NCBI GenBank assembly: GCA_018350325.1 | Contig: JAEVLN010000014.1 | Coordinates: forward strand, 124,001-188,000 | DNA from: Globodera rostochiensis | Lineage: Eukaryota; Nematoda; Chromadorea; Rhabditida; Heteroderidae | Length of the DNA: 64,000 bases | Direction of reading: 5' to 3' | Shown here: positions 10,790-22,968 of the stretch, piece after piece | Numbering within the stretch: position 1 is the stretch's first letter | Layout: each line of letters opens with the position of its first letter | Program-made: the position numbers and the translations under genes | Notes under the pieces: generated by a model | The model's input: only the letters and a program-made list of their open reading frames with translations | Told to the model about the DNA's origin: nothing | Database searches by the model: none

Positions 10790-13700
10790 TAAGTCTCAGC
10801 TAAGCGCTTCTTCTAGAATGCCTCGTTCCGGTCAATAAAATTTTTTAGCAGTCCAAAATATTTTTGGAATTTATCCGAAAATGGGGATAAAAAACGGCTA
10901 ACTTTCATTTGCACTTAGAAGTCTAAGTCTCAGCTTAGCGCTTCTTCTAGAATGCCTCGTTCCGGTCAATAAAATTTTTTAGCAGTCCAAAATATTCTTG
11001 GAATTTATCCGAAAAGGGGGATAAAAAACGGCTAACTTTTTGCACTTAGAAGTCTAAGTCTCAGCTTAGCGCTTCTTCTAGAATGCCTCGTTCCGGTCAA
11101 TAAAATTTTTTAGCAGTCCAAAATATTCTTGGAATTTATCCGAAAAGGGGGATAAAAAACGGCTAACTTTTTGCACTTAGAAGTCTAAGTCTCAGCTTAG
11201 CGCTTCTTCTAGAATGCCTCGTTCCGGTCAATAAAATTTTTTAGCAGTCCAAAATATTCTTGGAATTTATCCGAAAAGGGGGATAAAAAACGGCTAACTT
11301 TTTGCACTTAGAAGTCTAAGTCTCAGCTTAGCGCTTCTTCTAGAATGCCTCGTTCCGGTCAATAAAATTTTTTAGCAGTCCAAAATATTCTTGGAATTTA
11401 TCCGAAAAGGGGGATAAAAAACGGCTAACTTTTTGCACTTAGAAGTCTAAGTCTCAGCTTAGCGCTTCTTCTAGAATGCCTCGTTCCGGTCAATAAAATT
11501 TTTTAGCAGTCCAAAATATTCTTGGAATTTATCCGAAAAGGGGGATAAAAAACGGCTAACTTTTTGCACTTAGAAGTCTAAGTCTCAGCTTAGCGCTTCT
11601 TCTAGAATGCCTCGTTCCGGTCAATAAAATTTTTTAGCAGTCCAAAATATTCTTGGAATTTATCCGAAAAGGGGGATAAAAAACGGCTAACTTTTTGCAC
11701 TTAGAAGTCTAAGTCTCAGCTTAGCGCTTCTTCTAGAATGCCTCGTTCCGGTCAATAAAATTTTTTAGCAGTCCAAAATATTCTTGGAATTTATCCGAAA
11801 AGGGGGATAAAAACGGCTAACTTTTTGCACTTAGAAGTCTAAGTCTCAGCTTAGCGCTTCTTCTAGAATGCCTCGTTCCGGTCAATAAAATTTTTTAGCA
11901 GTCCAAAATATTCTTGGAATTTATCCGAAAAGGGGGATAAAAAACGGCTAACTTTTTGCACTTAGAAGTCTAAGTCTCAGCTTAGCGCTTCTTCTAGAAT
12001 GCCTCGTTCCGGTCAATAAAATTTTTTAGCAGTCCAAAATATTCTTGGAATTTATCCGAAAAGGGGGATAAAAAACGGCTAACTTTTTGCACTTAGAAGT
12101 CTAAGTCTCAGCTTAGCGCTTCTTCTAGAATGCCTCGTTCCGGTCAATAAAATTTTTTAGCAGTCCAAAATATTCTTGGAATTTATCCGAAAAGGGGGAT
12201 AAAAAACGGCTAACTTTTTGCACTTAGAAGTCTAAGTCTCAGCTTAGCGCTTCTTCTAGAATGCCTCGTTCCGGTCAATAAAATTTTTTAGCAGTCCAAA
12301 ATATTCTTGGAATTTATCCGAAAAGGGGGATAAAAAACGGCTAACTTTTTGCACTTAGAAGTCTAAGTCTCAGCTTAGCGCTTCTTCTAGAATGCCTCGT
12401 TCCGGTCAATAAAATTTTTTAGCAGTCCAAAATATTCTTGGAATTTATCCGAAAAGGGGGATAAAAAACGGCTAACTTTTTGCACTTAGAAGTCTAAGTC
12501 TCAGCTTAGCGCTTCTTCTAGAATGCCTCGTTCCGGTCAATAAAATTTTTTAGCAGTCCAAAATATTCTTGGAATTTATCCGAAAAGGGGGATAAAAAAC
12601 GGCTAACTTTTTGCACTTAGAAGTCTAAGTCTCAGCTTAGCGCTTCTTCTAGAATGCCTCGTTCCGGTCAATAAAATTTTTTAGCAGTCCAAAATATTCT
12701 TGGAATTTATCCGAAAAGGGGGATAAAAAACGGCTAACTTTTTGCACTTAGAAGTCTAAGTCTCAGCTTAGCGCTTCTTCTAGAATGCCTCGTTCCGGTC
12801 AATAAAATTTTTTAGCAGTCCAAAATATTCTTGGAATTTATCCGAAAAGGGGGATAAAAAACGGCTAACTTTTTGCACTTAGAAGTCTAAGTCTCAGCTT
12901 AGCGCTTCTTCTAGAATGCCTCGTTCCGGTCAATAAAATTTTTTAGCAGTCCAAAATATTCTTGGAATTTATCCGAAAAGGGGGATAAAAAACGGCTAAC
13001 TTTTTGCACTTAGAAGTCTAAGTCTCAGCTTAGCGCTTCTTCTAGAATGCCTCGTTCCGGTCAATAAAATTTTTTAGCAGTCCAAAATATTCTTGGAATT
13101 TATCCGAAAAGGGGGATAAAAAACGGCTAACTTTTTGCACTTAGAAGTCTAAGTCTCAGCTTAGCGCTTCTTCTAGAATGCCTCGTTCCGGTCAATAAAA
13201 TTTTTTAGCAGTCCAAAATATTCTTGGAATTTATCCGAAAAGGGGGATAAAAAACGGCTAACTTTTTGCACTTAGAAGTCTAAGTCTCAGCTTAGCGCTT
13301 CTTCTAGAATGCCTCGTTCCGGTCAATAAAATTTTTTAGCAGTCCAAAATATTCTTGGAATTTATCCGAAAAGGGGGATAAAAAACGGCTAACTTTTTGC
13401 ACTTAGAAGTCTAAGTCTCAGCTTAGCGCTTCTTCTAGAATGCCTCGTTCCGGTCAATAAAATTTTTTAGCAGTCCAAAATATTCTTGGAATTTATCCGA
13501 AAAGGGGGATAAAAAACGGCTAACTTTTTGCACTTAGAAGTCTAAGTCTCAGCTTAGCGCTTCTTCTAGAATGCCTCGTTCCGGTCAATAAAATTTTTTA
13601 GCAGTCCAAAATATTCTTGGAATTTATCCGAAAAGGGGGATAAAAACGGCTAACTTTTTGCACTTAGAAGTCTAAGTCTCAGCTTAGCGCTTCTTCTAGA

Positions 13701-16700
13701 ATGCCTCGTTCCGGTCAATAAAATTTTTTAGCAGTCCAAAATATTCTTGGAATTTATCCGAAAAGGGGGATAAAAAACGGCTAACTTTTTGCACTTAGAA
13801 GTCTAAGTCTCAGCTTAGCGCTTCTTCTAGAATGCCTCGTTCCGGTCAATAAAATTTTTTAGCAGTCCAAAATATTCTTGGAATTTATCCGAAAAGGGGG
13901 ATAAAAAACGGCTAACTTTTTGCACTTAGAAGTCTAAGTCTCAGCTTAGCGCTTCTTCTAGAATGCCTCGTTCCGGTCAATAAAATTTTTTAGCAGTCCA
14001 AAATATTCTTGGAATTTATCCGAAAAGGGGGATAAAAAACGGCTAACTTTTTGCACTTAGAAGTCTAAGTCTCAGCTTAGCGCTTCTTCTAGAATGCCTC
14101 GTTCCGGTCAATAAAATTTTTTAGCAGTCCAAAATATTCTTGGAATTTATCCGAAAAGGGGGATAAAAAACGGCTAACTTTTTGCACTTAGAAGTCTAAG
14201 TCTCAGCTTAGCGCTTCTTCTAGAATGCCTCGTTCCGGTCAATAAAATTTTTTAGCAGTCCAAAATATTCTTGGAATTTATCCGAAAAGGGGGATAAAAA
14301 ACGGCTAACTTTTTGCACTTAGAAGTCTAAGTCTCAGCTTAGCGCTTCTTCTAGAATGCCTCGTTCCGGTCAATAAAATTTTTTAGCAGTCCAAAATATT
14401 CTTGGAATTTATCCGAAAAGGGGGATAAAAAACGGCTAACTTTTTGCACTTAGAAGTCTAAGTCTCAGCTTAGCGCTTCTTCTAGAATGCCTCGTTCCGG
14501 TCAATAAAATTTTTTAGCAGTCCAAAATATTCTTGGAATTTATCCGAAAAGGGGGATAAAAAACGGCTAACTTTTTGCACTTAGAAGTCTAAGTCTCAGC
14601 TTAGCGCTTCTTCTAGAATGCCTCGTTCCGGTCAATAAAATTTTTTAGCAGTCCAAAATATTCTTGGAATTTATCCGAAAAGGGGGATAAAAAACGGCTA
14701 ACTTTTTGCACTTAGAAGTCTAAGTCTCAGCTTAGCGCTTCTTCTAGAATGCCTCGTTCCGGTCAATAAAATTTTTTAGCAGTCCAAAATATTCTTGGAA
14801 TTTATCCGAAAAGGGGGATAAAAAACGGCTAACTTTTTGCACTTAGAAGTCTAAGTCTCAGCTTAGCGCTTCTTCTAGAATGCCTCGTTCCGGTCAATAA
14901 AATTTTTTAGCAGTCCAAAATATTCTTGGAATTTATCCGAAAAGGGGGATAAAAAACGGCTAACTTTTTGCACTTAGAAGTCTAAGTCTCAGCTTAGCGC
15001 TTCTTCTAGAATGCCTCGTTCCGGTCAATAAAATTTTTTAGCAGTCCAAAATATTCTTGGAATTTATCCGAAAAGGGGGATAAAAACGGCTAACTTTTTG
15101 CACTTAGAAGTCTAAGTCTCAGCTTAGCGCTTCTTCTAGAATGCCTCGTTCCGGTCAATAAAATTTTTTAGCAGTCCAAAATATTCTTGGAATTTATCCG
15201 AAAAGGGGGATAAAAAACGGCTAACTTTTTGCACTTAGAAGTCTAAGTCTCAGCTTAGCGCTTCTTCTAGAATGCCTCGTTCCGGTCAATAAAATTTTTT
15301 AGCAGTCCAAAATATTCTTGGAATTTATCCGAAAAGGGGGATAAAAAACGGCTAACTTTTTGCACTTAGAAGTCTAAGTCTCAGCTTAGCGCTTCTTCTA
15401 GAATGCCTCGTTCCGGTCAATAAAATTTTTTAGCAGTCCAAAATATTCTTGGGGAATTTATCCGAAAAGGGGGATAAAAACGGCTAACTTTTTGCACTTA
15501 GAAGTCTAAGTCTCAGCTTAGCGCTTCTTCTAGAATGCCTCGTTCCGGTCAATAAAATTTTTTAGCAGTCCAAAATATTCTTGGAATTTATCCGAAAAGG
15601 GGGATAAAAAACGGCTAACTTTTTGCACTTAGAAGTCTAAGTCTCAGCTTAGCGCTTCTTCTAGAATGCCTCGTTCCGGTCAATAAAATTTTTTAGCAGT
15701 CCAAAATATTCTTGGAATTTATCCGAAAAGGGGGATAAAAAACGGCTAACTTTTTGCACTTAGAAGTCTAAGTCTCAGCTTAGCGCTTCTTCTAGAATGC
15801 CTCGTTCCGGTCAATAAAATTTTTTAGCAGTCCAAAATATTCTTGGAATTTATCCGAAAAGGGGGATAAAAAACGGCTAACTTTTTGCACTTAGAAGTCT
15901 AAGTCTCAGCTTAGCGCTTCTTCTAGAATGCCTCGTTCCGGTCAATAAAATTTTTTAGCAGTCCAAAATATTCTTGGAATTTATCCGAAAAGGGGGATAA
16001 AAAACGGCTAACTTTTTGCACTTAGAAGTCTAAGTCTCAGCTTAGCGCTTCTTCTAGAATGCCTCGTTCCGGTCAATAAAATTTTTTAGCAGTCCAAAAT
16101 ATTCTTGGAATTTATCCGAAAAGGGGGATAAAAAACGGCTAACTTTTTGCACTTAGAAGTCTAAGTCTCAGCTTAGCGCTTCTTCTAGAATGCCTCGTTC
16201 CGGTCAATAAAATTTTTTAGCAGTCCAAAATATTCTTGGAATTTATCCGAAAAGGGGGATAAAAAACGGCTAACTTTTTGCACTTAGAAGTCTAAGTCTC
16301 AGCTTAGCGCTTCTTCTAGAATGCCTCGTTCCGGTCAATAAAATTTTTTAGCAGTCCAAAATATTCTTGGAATTTATCCGAAAAGGGGGATAAAAAACGG
16401 CTAACTTTTTGCACTTAGAAGTCTAAGTCTCAGCTTAGCGCTTCTTCTAGAATGCCTCGTTCCGGTCAATAAAATTTTTTAGCAGTCCAAAATATTCTTG
16501 GAATTTATCCGAAAAGGGGGATAAAAAACGGCTAACTTTTTGCACTTAGAAGTCTAAGTCTCAGCTTAGCGCTTCTTCTAGAATGCCTCGTTCCGGTCAA
16601 TAAAATTTTTTAGCAGTCCAAAATATTCTTGGAATTTATCCGAAAAGGGGGATAAAAACGGCTAGCTTTTTGCACTTAGAAGTCTAAGTCTCAGCTTAGC

Positions 16701-19413
16701 GCTTCTTCTAGAATGCCTTGTTCCGGTCAATAGAATTTTTTAGCAGTCCAAAATATTCTTGGAATTTATCCGAAAAGGGGGATAAAAAACGGCTAACTTT
16801 TTGCACTTAGAAGTCTAAGTCTCAGCTTAGCGCTTCTTCTAGAATGCCTCGTTCCGGTCAATAAAATTTTTTAGCAGTCCAAAATATTCTTGGAATTTAA
16901 CCGAAAAGTGTGATAAAAAACGGCTAATTTTTTGCACTTAGAAGTCTAAGTCGCAGCTTAGCGCTTCTTCTAAAATGCCTCGTTCCGGTCAATAAAATTT
17001 TTTAGCAGTCCAAAATATTCTTGGAATTTATCCGAAAAGGGGGATAAAAAACGGCTAACTTTTTGCACTTAAAAGTCTAAGTCTCAGCTTAGCGCTTCTT
17101 CTAGAATGCCTCGTTCCGGTCAATAAAATTTTTTAGCAGTCCAAAATATTCTTGGAATTTATCCGAAAAGGGGGATAAAAAGGGCTAACTTTTTGCACTT
17201 AGAAGTCTAAGTCTCAGCTTAGCGCTTCTTCTAGAATGCCTCGTTCCGGTCAATAAAATTTTTTAGCAGTCCAAAATATTTTGGAATTTATCCGAAAAGG
17301 GGGATAAAAAACGGCTAACTTTTTGCACTTAGAAGTCTAAGTCTCAGCTTAGCGCTTCTTCTAGAATGCCTCGTTCCGGTCAATAAAATTTTTTAGCAGT
17401 CCAAAATATTCTTGGAATTTATCCGAAAAGGGGGATAAAAGCGGCTAACTTTTTGCACTTAGAAGTCTAAGTCTCAGCTTAGCGCTTCTTCTAGAATGCC
17501 TCGTTCCGGTCAATAAAATTTTTTGGCAGTCCAAAATATTCTTGGAATTTATCCGAAAAGGGGGATAAAAACGGCTAGCTTTTTGCACTTAGAAGTCTAA
17601 GTCTCAGCTTAGCGCTTCTTCTAGAAAGCCTCGTTCCGGTCAATAAAATTTTTTAGCAGTCCAAAATATTTTGGAATTTATCCGAAAAGGGGGATAAAAA
17701 ACGGCTAACTTTTTGCACTTAGAAGTCTAAGTCTCAGCTTAGCGCTTCTTCTAGAATGCCTCGTTCCGGTCAATAAAATTTTTTAGCAGTCCAAAATATT
17801 CTTGGAATTTATCCGAAAAGGGGGATAAAAGCGGCTAACTTTTTGCACTTAGAAGTCTAAGTCTCAGCTTAGCGCTTCTTCTAGAATGCCTCGTTCCGGT
17901 CAATAAAATTTTTTGGCAGTCCAAAATATTCTTGGAATTTATCCGAAAAGGGGGATAAAAACGGCTAGCTTTTTGCACTTAGAAGTCTAAGTCTCAGCTT
18001 AGCGCTTCTTCTAGAAAGCCTCGTTCCGGTCAATAAAATTTTTTAGCAGTCCAAAATATTTTTGGAATTTATCCGAAAAGGGGGATAAAAAACGGCTAAC
18101 TTTTTGCACTTAGAAGTCTAAGTCTCAGCTTAGCGCTTCTTCTAGAATGCCTCGTTCCGGTCAATAAAATTTTTTAGCAGTCCAAAATATTTTTGGAATT
18201 TATCCGAAAAGGGGGATAAAAAACGGCTAGCTTTTTGCACTTAGAAGTCTAAGTCTCAGCTTAGCGCTTCTTCTAGAATGCCTCGTTCCGGTCAATAAAA
18301 TTTTTTAGCAGTCCAAAATTCTTGGAATTTATCCGAAAAGGGGGATAAAAAACGGCTAGCTTTTTGCACTTAGAAGTCTAAGTCTCAGCTTAGCGCTTCT
18401 TCTAGAATGCCTCGTTCCGGTCAATAAAATTTTTTAGCAGTCCAAAATATTCTTGGAATTTATCCGAAAAGTGGGATAAAAAACGGCTAACTTTTTGCAC
18501 TTAGAAGTCTAAGTCTCAGCTTAGCGCTTCTTCTTGAATGCCTCGTTCCGGTCAATAAAATTTTTTAGCAGTCCAAAATATTTTTGGAATTTATCCGAAA
18601 AGGGGGATAAAAAACGGCTAACTTTTTGCACTTAGAAGTCTAAGTCTCAGCTTAGCGCTTCTTCTAGAATGCCTCGTTCCGGTCAATAAAATTTTTTAGC
18701 AGTCCAAAATATTTTTGGAATTTATCCGAAAAGGGGGATAAAAAACGGCTAGCTTTTTGCACTTAGAAGTCTAAGTCTCAGCTTAGCGCTTCTTCTAGAA
18801 TGCCTCGTTCCGGTCAATAAAATTTTTTAGCAGTCCAAAATTCTTGGAATTTATCCGAAAAGGGGGATAAAAAACGGCTAGCTTTTTGCACTTAGAAGTC
18901 TAAGTCTCAGCTTAGCGCTTCTTCTAGAATGCCTCGTTCCGGTCAATAAAATTTTTTAGCAGTCCAAAATATTCTTGGAATTTATCCGAAAAGTGGGATA
19001 AAAAACGGCTAACTTTTTGCACTTAGAAGTCTAAGTCTCAGCTTAGCGCTTCTTCTTGAATGCCTCGTTCCGGTCAATAAAATTTTTTAGCAGTCCAAAA
19101 TATTTTTGGAATTTATCCGAAAAGGGGGATAAAAAACGGCTAACTTTTTGCACTTAGAAGTCTAAGTCTCAGCTTAGCGCTTCTTCTAGAATGCCTCGTT
19201 CCGGTCAATAAAATTTTTTAGCAGTCCAAAATATTTTTGGAATTTATCCGAAAAGGGGGATAAAAAACGGCTAACTTTTTGCACTTAGAAGTCTAAGTCT
19301 CAGCTTAGCGCTTCTTCTAGAATGCCTCGTTCCGGTCAATAAAATTTTTTAGCAGTCCAAAATTCTTGGAATTTATCCGAAAAGGGGGATAAAAAACGGC
19401 TAACTTTTTGCAC
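10790..19413. repeat. 131-bp tandem satellite array, about 66 units
   Basis: The unit starts near CTAAGTCTCAGCTTAGCGC and repeats every 131 bases, with a minority of 127-130-base units. The shorter ones have lost one A from GATAAAAAACGG or TAT from AAAATATTCTTGG. Most units up to about 16650 are nearly identical. Units after about 16650 carry shared variants (GGCTAGC, CTAGAAAGCC, AAAGTGGGAT, CTTCTTGAATGCC) that recur in blocks, so the distal end has higher-order structure. Each unit holds two short inverted repeats (CTTAGAAGTCTAAG and CTAAGTCTCAGCTTAG) and the palindrome TTCTAGAA. The last unit stops at TTTTTGCAC. There is no open frame across units. Confidence 0.97.
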
Positions 19414-19613
19414 GAACTGAAAATTCCGGTGGCATTTAATGTGCCGAAAGCGTACGGGTTGGATTTGCCTTGTTCGTCGAACGGAAAATCCACGTCTTCA
19501 TGAAGAAAATGTTAAGTCGAATTGAGTCGAAACAAAAAAAGAGAGATGCGCCGATAATGCAGGAATTTCGTAAATTGCCGGTGGAACCTCCGGAAAAAAT
19601 GCTGGGATTTTAG
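19414..19613 (+). CDS. Possible coding remnant at the satellite edge
   Basis: Directly after the last satellite unit the DNA becomes coding-like. One frame reads ELKIPVAFNVPKAYGLDLPC and stops at about 19500. The overlapping frame reads LFVERKIHVFMKKMLSRIES, continues KQKKRDAPIMQEFRKLPVEP and stops at 19611-19613. The two may be one exon with a frameshift, truncated on its left by the satellite. The protein is not recognised. Confidence 0.3.
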
Positions 19614-19652
19614 GCCATAAATTTCAATATTTTCGAAATGTGACGACGGCAC

Positions 19653-20252
19653 CAGGGATGGGCAGAAATTTATTTTTAAAAAACGGAAATATTTAACGGA
19701 AAATGGACAAAAAGGGCCAAAAACAACGGAAAACGGAAAAATTTTCAAATGAAAAAAAAAATTATTTTTTTAAAAATAATTTATTTTAATAAATATTTTT
19801 TGAAATATTATCATTCACATTATTTTTAAGGATGTCTTTTGTCCGCACCCTAGTCGGCGGCGCCGATAAGCGGCGCCGGAAAAATTTTTGACTTAATTTG
19901 TTAAGAAATTTCATCAAAATTTTAGCAAAATTATGAAAGTATTTTTGAAAAAATCAACACATTTTTCTGAATTTTTCAACAAATTTTTTAACAAAGATTG
20001 CTAAATTTTCATATTTTTCTGAACTTTTTGGTTTAAGTTTGTAACAAAGACTTGATTTTTTTTAATTTTTCTGGCGGCGCCAGCGGGCCTCTCCCATTCC
20101 TAAAAAACTTCAAAAAAAGTACCGTAATTTTAAAATTTTGTTGCAAATCCTAGGGGTGTATATTTTTTCCGTTTTTTCCGTTAAAAAGGGCATTTTAACG
20201 GAAAACGGAAAAGGCACAAAACAACGGAAAAACGGAATTCCGCCCATCCCTG
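19653..20252. mobile_element. hAT-like MITE, CAGGGATGGGC termini
   Basis: The element starts CAGGGATGGGC and ends in its exact complement GCCCATCCCTG. Subterminal regions are packed with iterated ACGGAAAA on both sides. Two copies of a GC-rich hairpin (19853-19879 and 20072-20090) sit inside in opposite orientations. No clean target duplication is visible, so the limits are less certain than for the elements with one. Confidence 0.6.
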
Positions 20253-20343
20253 TTGCCGACTTCTTCCTCCAGGTCCGTCCATCAGTCCCTTCCTCGCCCC
20301 TCCCCCAAATTGCCGTCACATTCCTTCCGTCCTTAAGCGTTAC

Positions 20344-20512
20344 TAGATATCGCTAAAATAAAATTTCCGGGAACGGGGTTTTCAAAAAAGTACGGGGCGG
20401 GAATCCGTCTTTTTCGCGTTCCCATAAAAAATCCCGCCCGGCAAAAAAGCCGGGAACGGGACCGGGAATCCCGTACTTTTCCCGCGGGAATCCCGTTCCC
20501 CGCCGATCTCTA
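20344..20512. mobile_element. hAT-like MITE, 169 bp, 8-bp target duplication
   Basis: It starts TAGATATCG and ends CCGATCTCTA. The flanks AGCGTTAC (20336-20343) and AGCGTTAC (20513-20520) are identical 8-mers. The interior is iterated GGGAACGGGA and CCCGTTCCC, giving strong self-complementarity. No coding capacity. Confidence 0.85.
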
Positions 20513-20559
20513 AGCGTTACTACCGACAGACAAAAGTCGAATTGGTTGGTTCGTTCGTT

Positions 20560-20940
20560 GGTTGTTCATCAAAGCTTTGACCGATTCGTCGATATGTTTT
20601 CCTCCCCAATTTGTTAGCGCCTTATCGCCGCTGTAGCCTTTTGCCTCTGTACAGCCATTTGTTCGAGACGCTTTCTGGCCTCGTCTCAATTCGGGCCCTC
20701 CAAATCACGCACAGGCATTTCTCATTCCAATTAAAAAGAGAACTCTTCTTAGAAGTGCCGAGACCCATCGACTATTTTGACCCCATAATCTTTTTTTTGA
20801 GTCTTAAGAATTGTCTGTCCGACTTTGAATGAATGCTCGCCCCTTTTTCAGATTTTCCTCGTTGATGCGCGACCGTTTAGAGTAGGGTTGAGCCTCGACC
20901 CCGAGCCCCAGAATGCGTTCAACTTCATTATTCGGCCTTT
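20560..20940. other. GC-balanced segment, possible gene relic
   Basis: On the minus strand a short frame near 20626-20690 reads EARKRLEQMAVQRQKATAAI and then stops. Composition resembles coding DNA but no splice context or family could be assigned. Confidence 0.15.
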
Positions 20941-20961
20941 AACATCCTTCGGAACGAGTGG

Positions 20962-21042
20962 GGGTCTTTTCGGCCCCGCCGTTTCGGCCCCGACGTTTTG
21001 GCCCCGGGACGTTTCGGCCCCGGACGTTTCGGCCCCACCCTG
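20962..21042. repeat. GTTTCGGCCCCG minisatellite
   Basis: Five imperfect copies of a 14-17-base unit (CGTTTCGGCCCCG, CGTTTTGGCCCCGGGA and similar). A related motif, CCGTTTCGGCGCC, recurs near 53670-53712. Confidence 0.8.
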
Positions 21043-21065
21043 CAATTTCTTTCTTGCATATTCAC

Positions 21066-22131
21066 TAGAGAACGGACTTAGGGATCGATCGAGATTTCGA
21101 TCGAGATTCTCGATAAAGCTCGAATCTCGAAAAATCTCGAATCTCGAAGATCTCGAAAAAATTTCTTCGATCGAGATTTCGATCGAGAATCTCGATAAAT
21201 CTCGAATCTCGAAAAATTTAACGAGATTTTTCGAGATTTTAATATTGTAATTTGTTTTCAAAACTCAGAAATTGTTTGCCTTTTTCATGTTCGCGCCCCC
21301 ATCCCTCAAAAACAATGACATTTTTTAACATCAATTCTCCAGCAGTCCTTCAAAATAGGGTTCCTCCCCGACCCCTCGGGGCGGGAAAGTCGGGGGTCGG
21401 GGAGACCGGGGTTGGCCATGTCGGAGGTCGGGGACGACCAAATTGTCGGGGTCGGGGGTTAGGGTTGAAGAAAATCTGTTCATAAAATTTTTTTTGATAA
21501 AAATCTCAGCATTTTTTAAAATAAAAAGTTGCAGGAAAAGGGAATTTTGTAATTTCTGAAAAAAATGGAGGTCTCGTCATGTTTGACTCTGCCCAATAAC
21601 TCAGAATAATAGAAATCATCAAAATTTTTCGGAAGGCGAAAACTTCTCCAAAAATCTTGTTGTGGTCAAGTTTTGCTTTTCTGAGCAAATTTTGATCAGC
21701 AATTTAAAAAAAAAAAGTTGAGAGGAGGGGGGATTGGCGCGAGAGAATATTAGAAATTTTGTTGGGATTTGCAATCAAAAAGTTAAAAAAATGTGTGTTT
21801 TTAGAAGCTTTTTAGGAATGGGAGGAGTCGGCGGTGCCGATAGGCGCCGCCGGAAATTTTTTTTGAAGATTTTAGCAATGTTCGTTAAGAAAATTGCTTC
21901 AAATTAACAAAATTTATATCTTGTTGAATTCTCAAAATTTAAAAAAACAGATCAATTTTTTCGATCGAGATTCTCGATCGAATATTTTTCGATCGAGATT
22001 TCGATCGAGAATCTCGAAAAATCTCGTTCAAGCCAAAATTTTTCGATCGAGATTTCGATCGAGAATCTCAAAAAAATCTCATCGAGATTTACCGAGATTT
22101 CGATCGAGAATCTCGATCGGTCCGATCTCTA
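21066..22131. mobile_element. hAT-like non-autonomous element, 1.07 kb
   Basis: It starts TAGAGAACGGACTTAGGG and ends GGTCCGATCTCTA. The flanks ATATTC AC at 21058-21065 and 22132-22139 form an identical 8-bp duplication. Both ends carry iterated TCGATCGAGATT words. The interior contains a nested GGGGTCGGGG-type element (about 21350-21475), the shared GC hairpin at about 21826-21853, and no transposase frame. Confidence 0.85.
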
Positions 22132-22394
22132 ATATTCACCGACCAATTTTTATTCAGAAATTTTTTTCAGATGAACTAAAAAATTATAATCAGAAAATTT
22201 GCAAGAAATTTAGGGGCTCATTGGTAATTACTAGAAACCCAAGAAGAAATTCCAAAAATTTTGACGGGTAGAATCCGATTCTTCAAATTAAAGCCCAGGC
22301 TCAAATCTAACATTTTTTCAAAATTCAAAAATCAATTTTGACCTGCAATTTTGGGTTTTATTGCATTTTTCTTAAGCAATTTTTCGGGGGGAGG

Positions 22395-22450
22395 GGGGGG
22401 AGGCGGTGCCGATAGGCCCGCCGAGAAAAATTTTTAATTTTGACTCAATT
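22395..22450 (+). repeat. Shared GC hairpin module, copy outside a delimited element
   Basis: GGCGGTGCCGATAGGCCCGCC forms a stem-loop and is followed by the GAGAAAAATTTTTAATTTTGACTCAATTTGTTAAG-type tail (given here in outline) seen next to the other hairpins. Confidence 0.7.
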
Positions 22451-22968
22451 TGTTAAGAGATTTGAACCAAAAATTTAAAAAATGTGGTAATTTTTAAAAC
22501 ATTTTTAGAATGGGAGAGCCCGGGAAAAAAATTTTGAGGATTTTAAAAGCAATTTGTAGAAAAATTGGTCAAATAAATGACCAATTTTGTTCTTCCTCAC
22601 TTTTTCGTACAGAAACGTTTTCCCGACAGGGGCCGCCCTCGATGTTCTTCGCCAATTAAATCAAAATGAATTCATTTGCTCATAAACCTCAAACAAATCC
22701 CCGCAAAGTCGAAACAGTTAGATTTTAATTCATAACTCGGTTTTCCGAAATTTTGGTCCAAAGCCTCGGGTTCAAAACACTTCAAATTCATGTATTTGAA
22801 TTATCGCTATCCTTAAAAAATGTTTTCTAATGAATGGGAAAACAAACGATTTCACTTTACGCGCCTAAAAACTCATTTCTTTTTTTTACAACAAAGCAAC
22901 AACAACAAAAAAAGGGGAACGGATTGTTTCCCAACTCAATCAATGTGACGGTGGTGCCCTCTCCGCCA

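Noticed and set aside
10790..19413. CRISPR-like array
   Set aside because: Repeats are contiguous 131-base units with no variable spacers, in a eukaryotic genome; it is a satellite.
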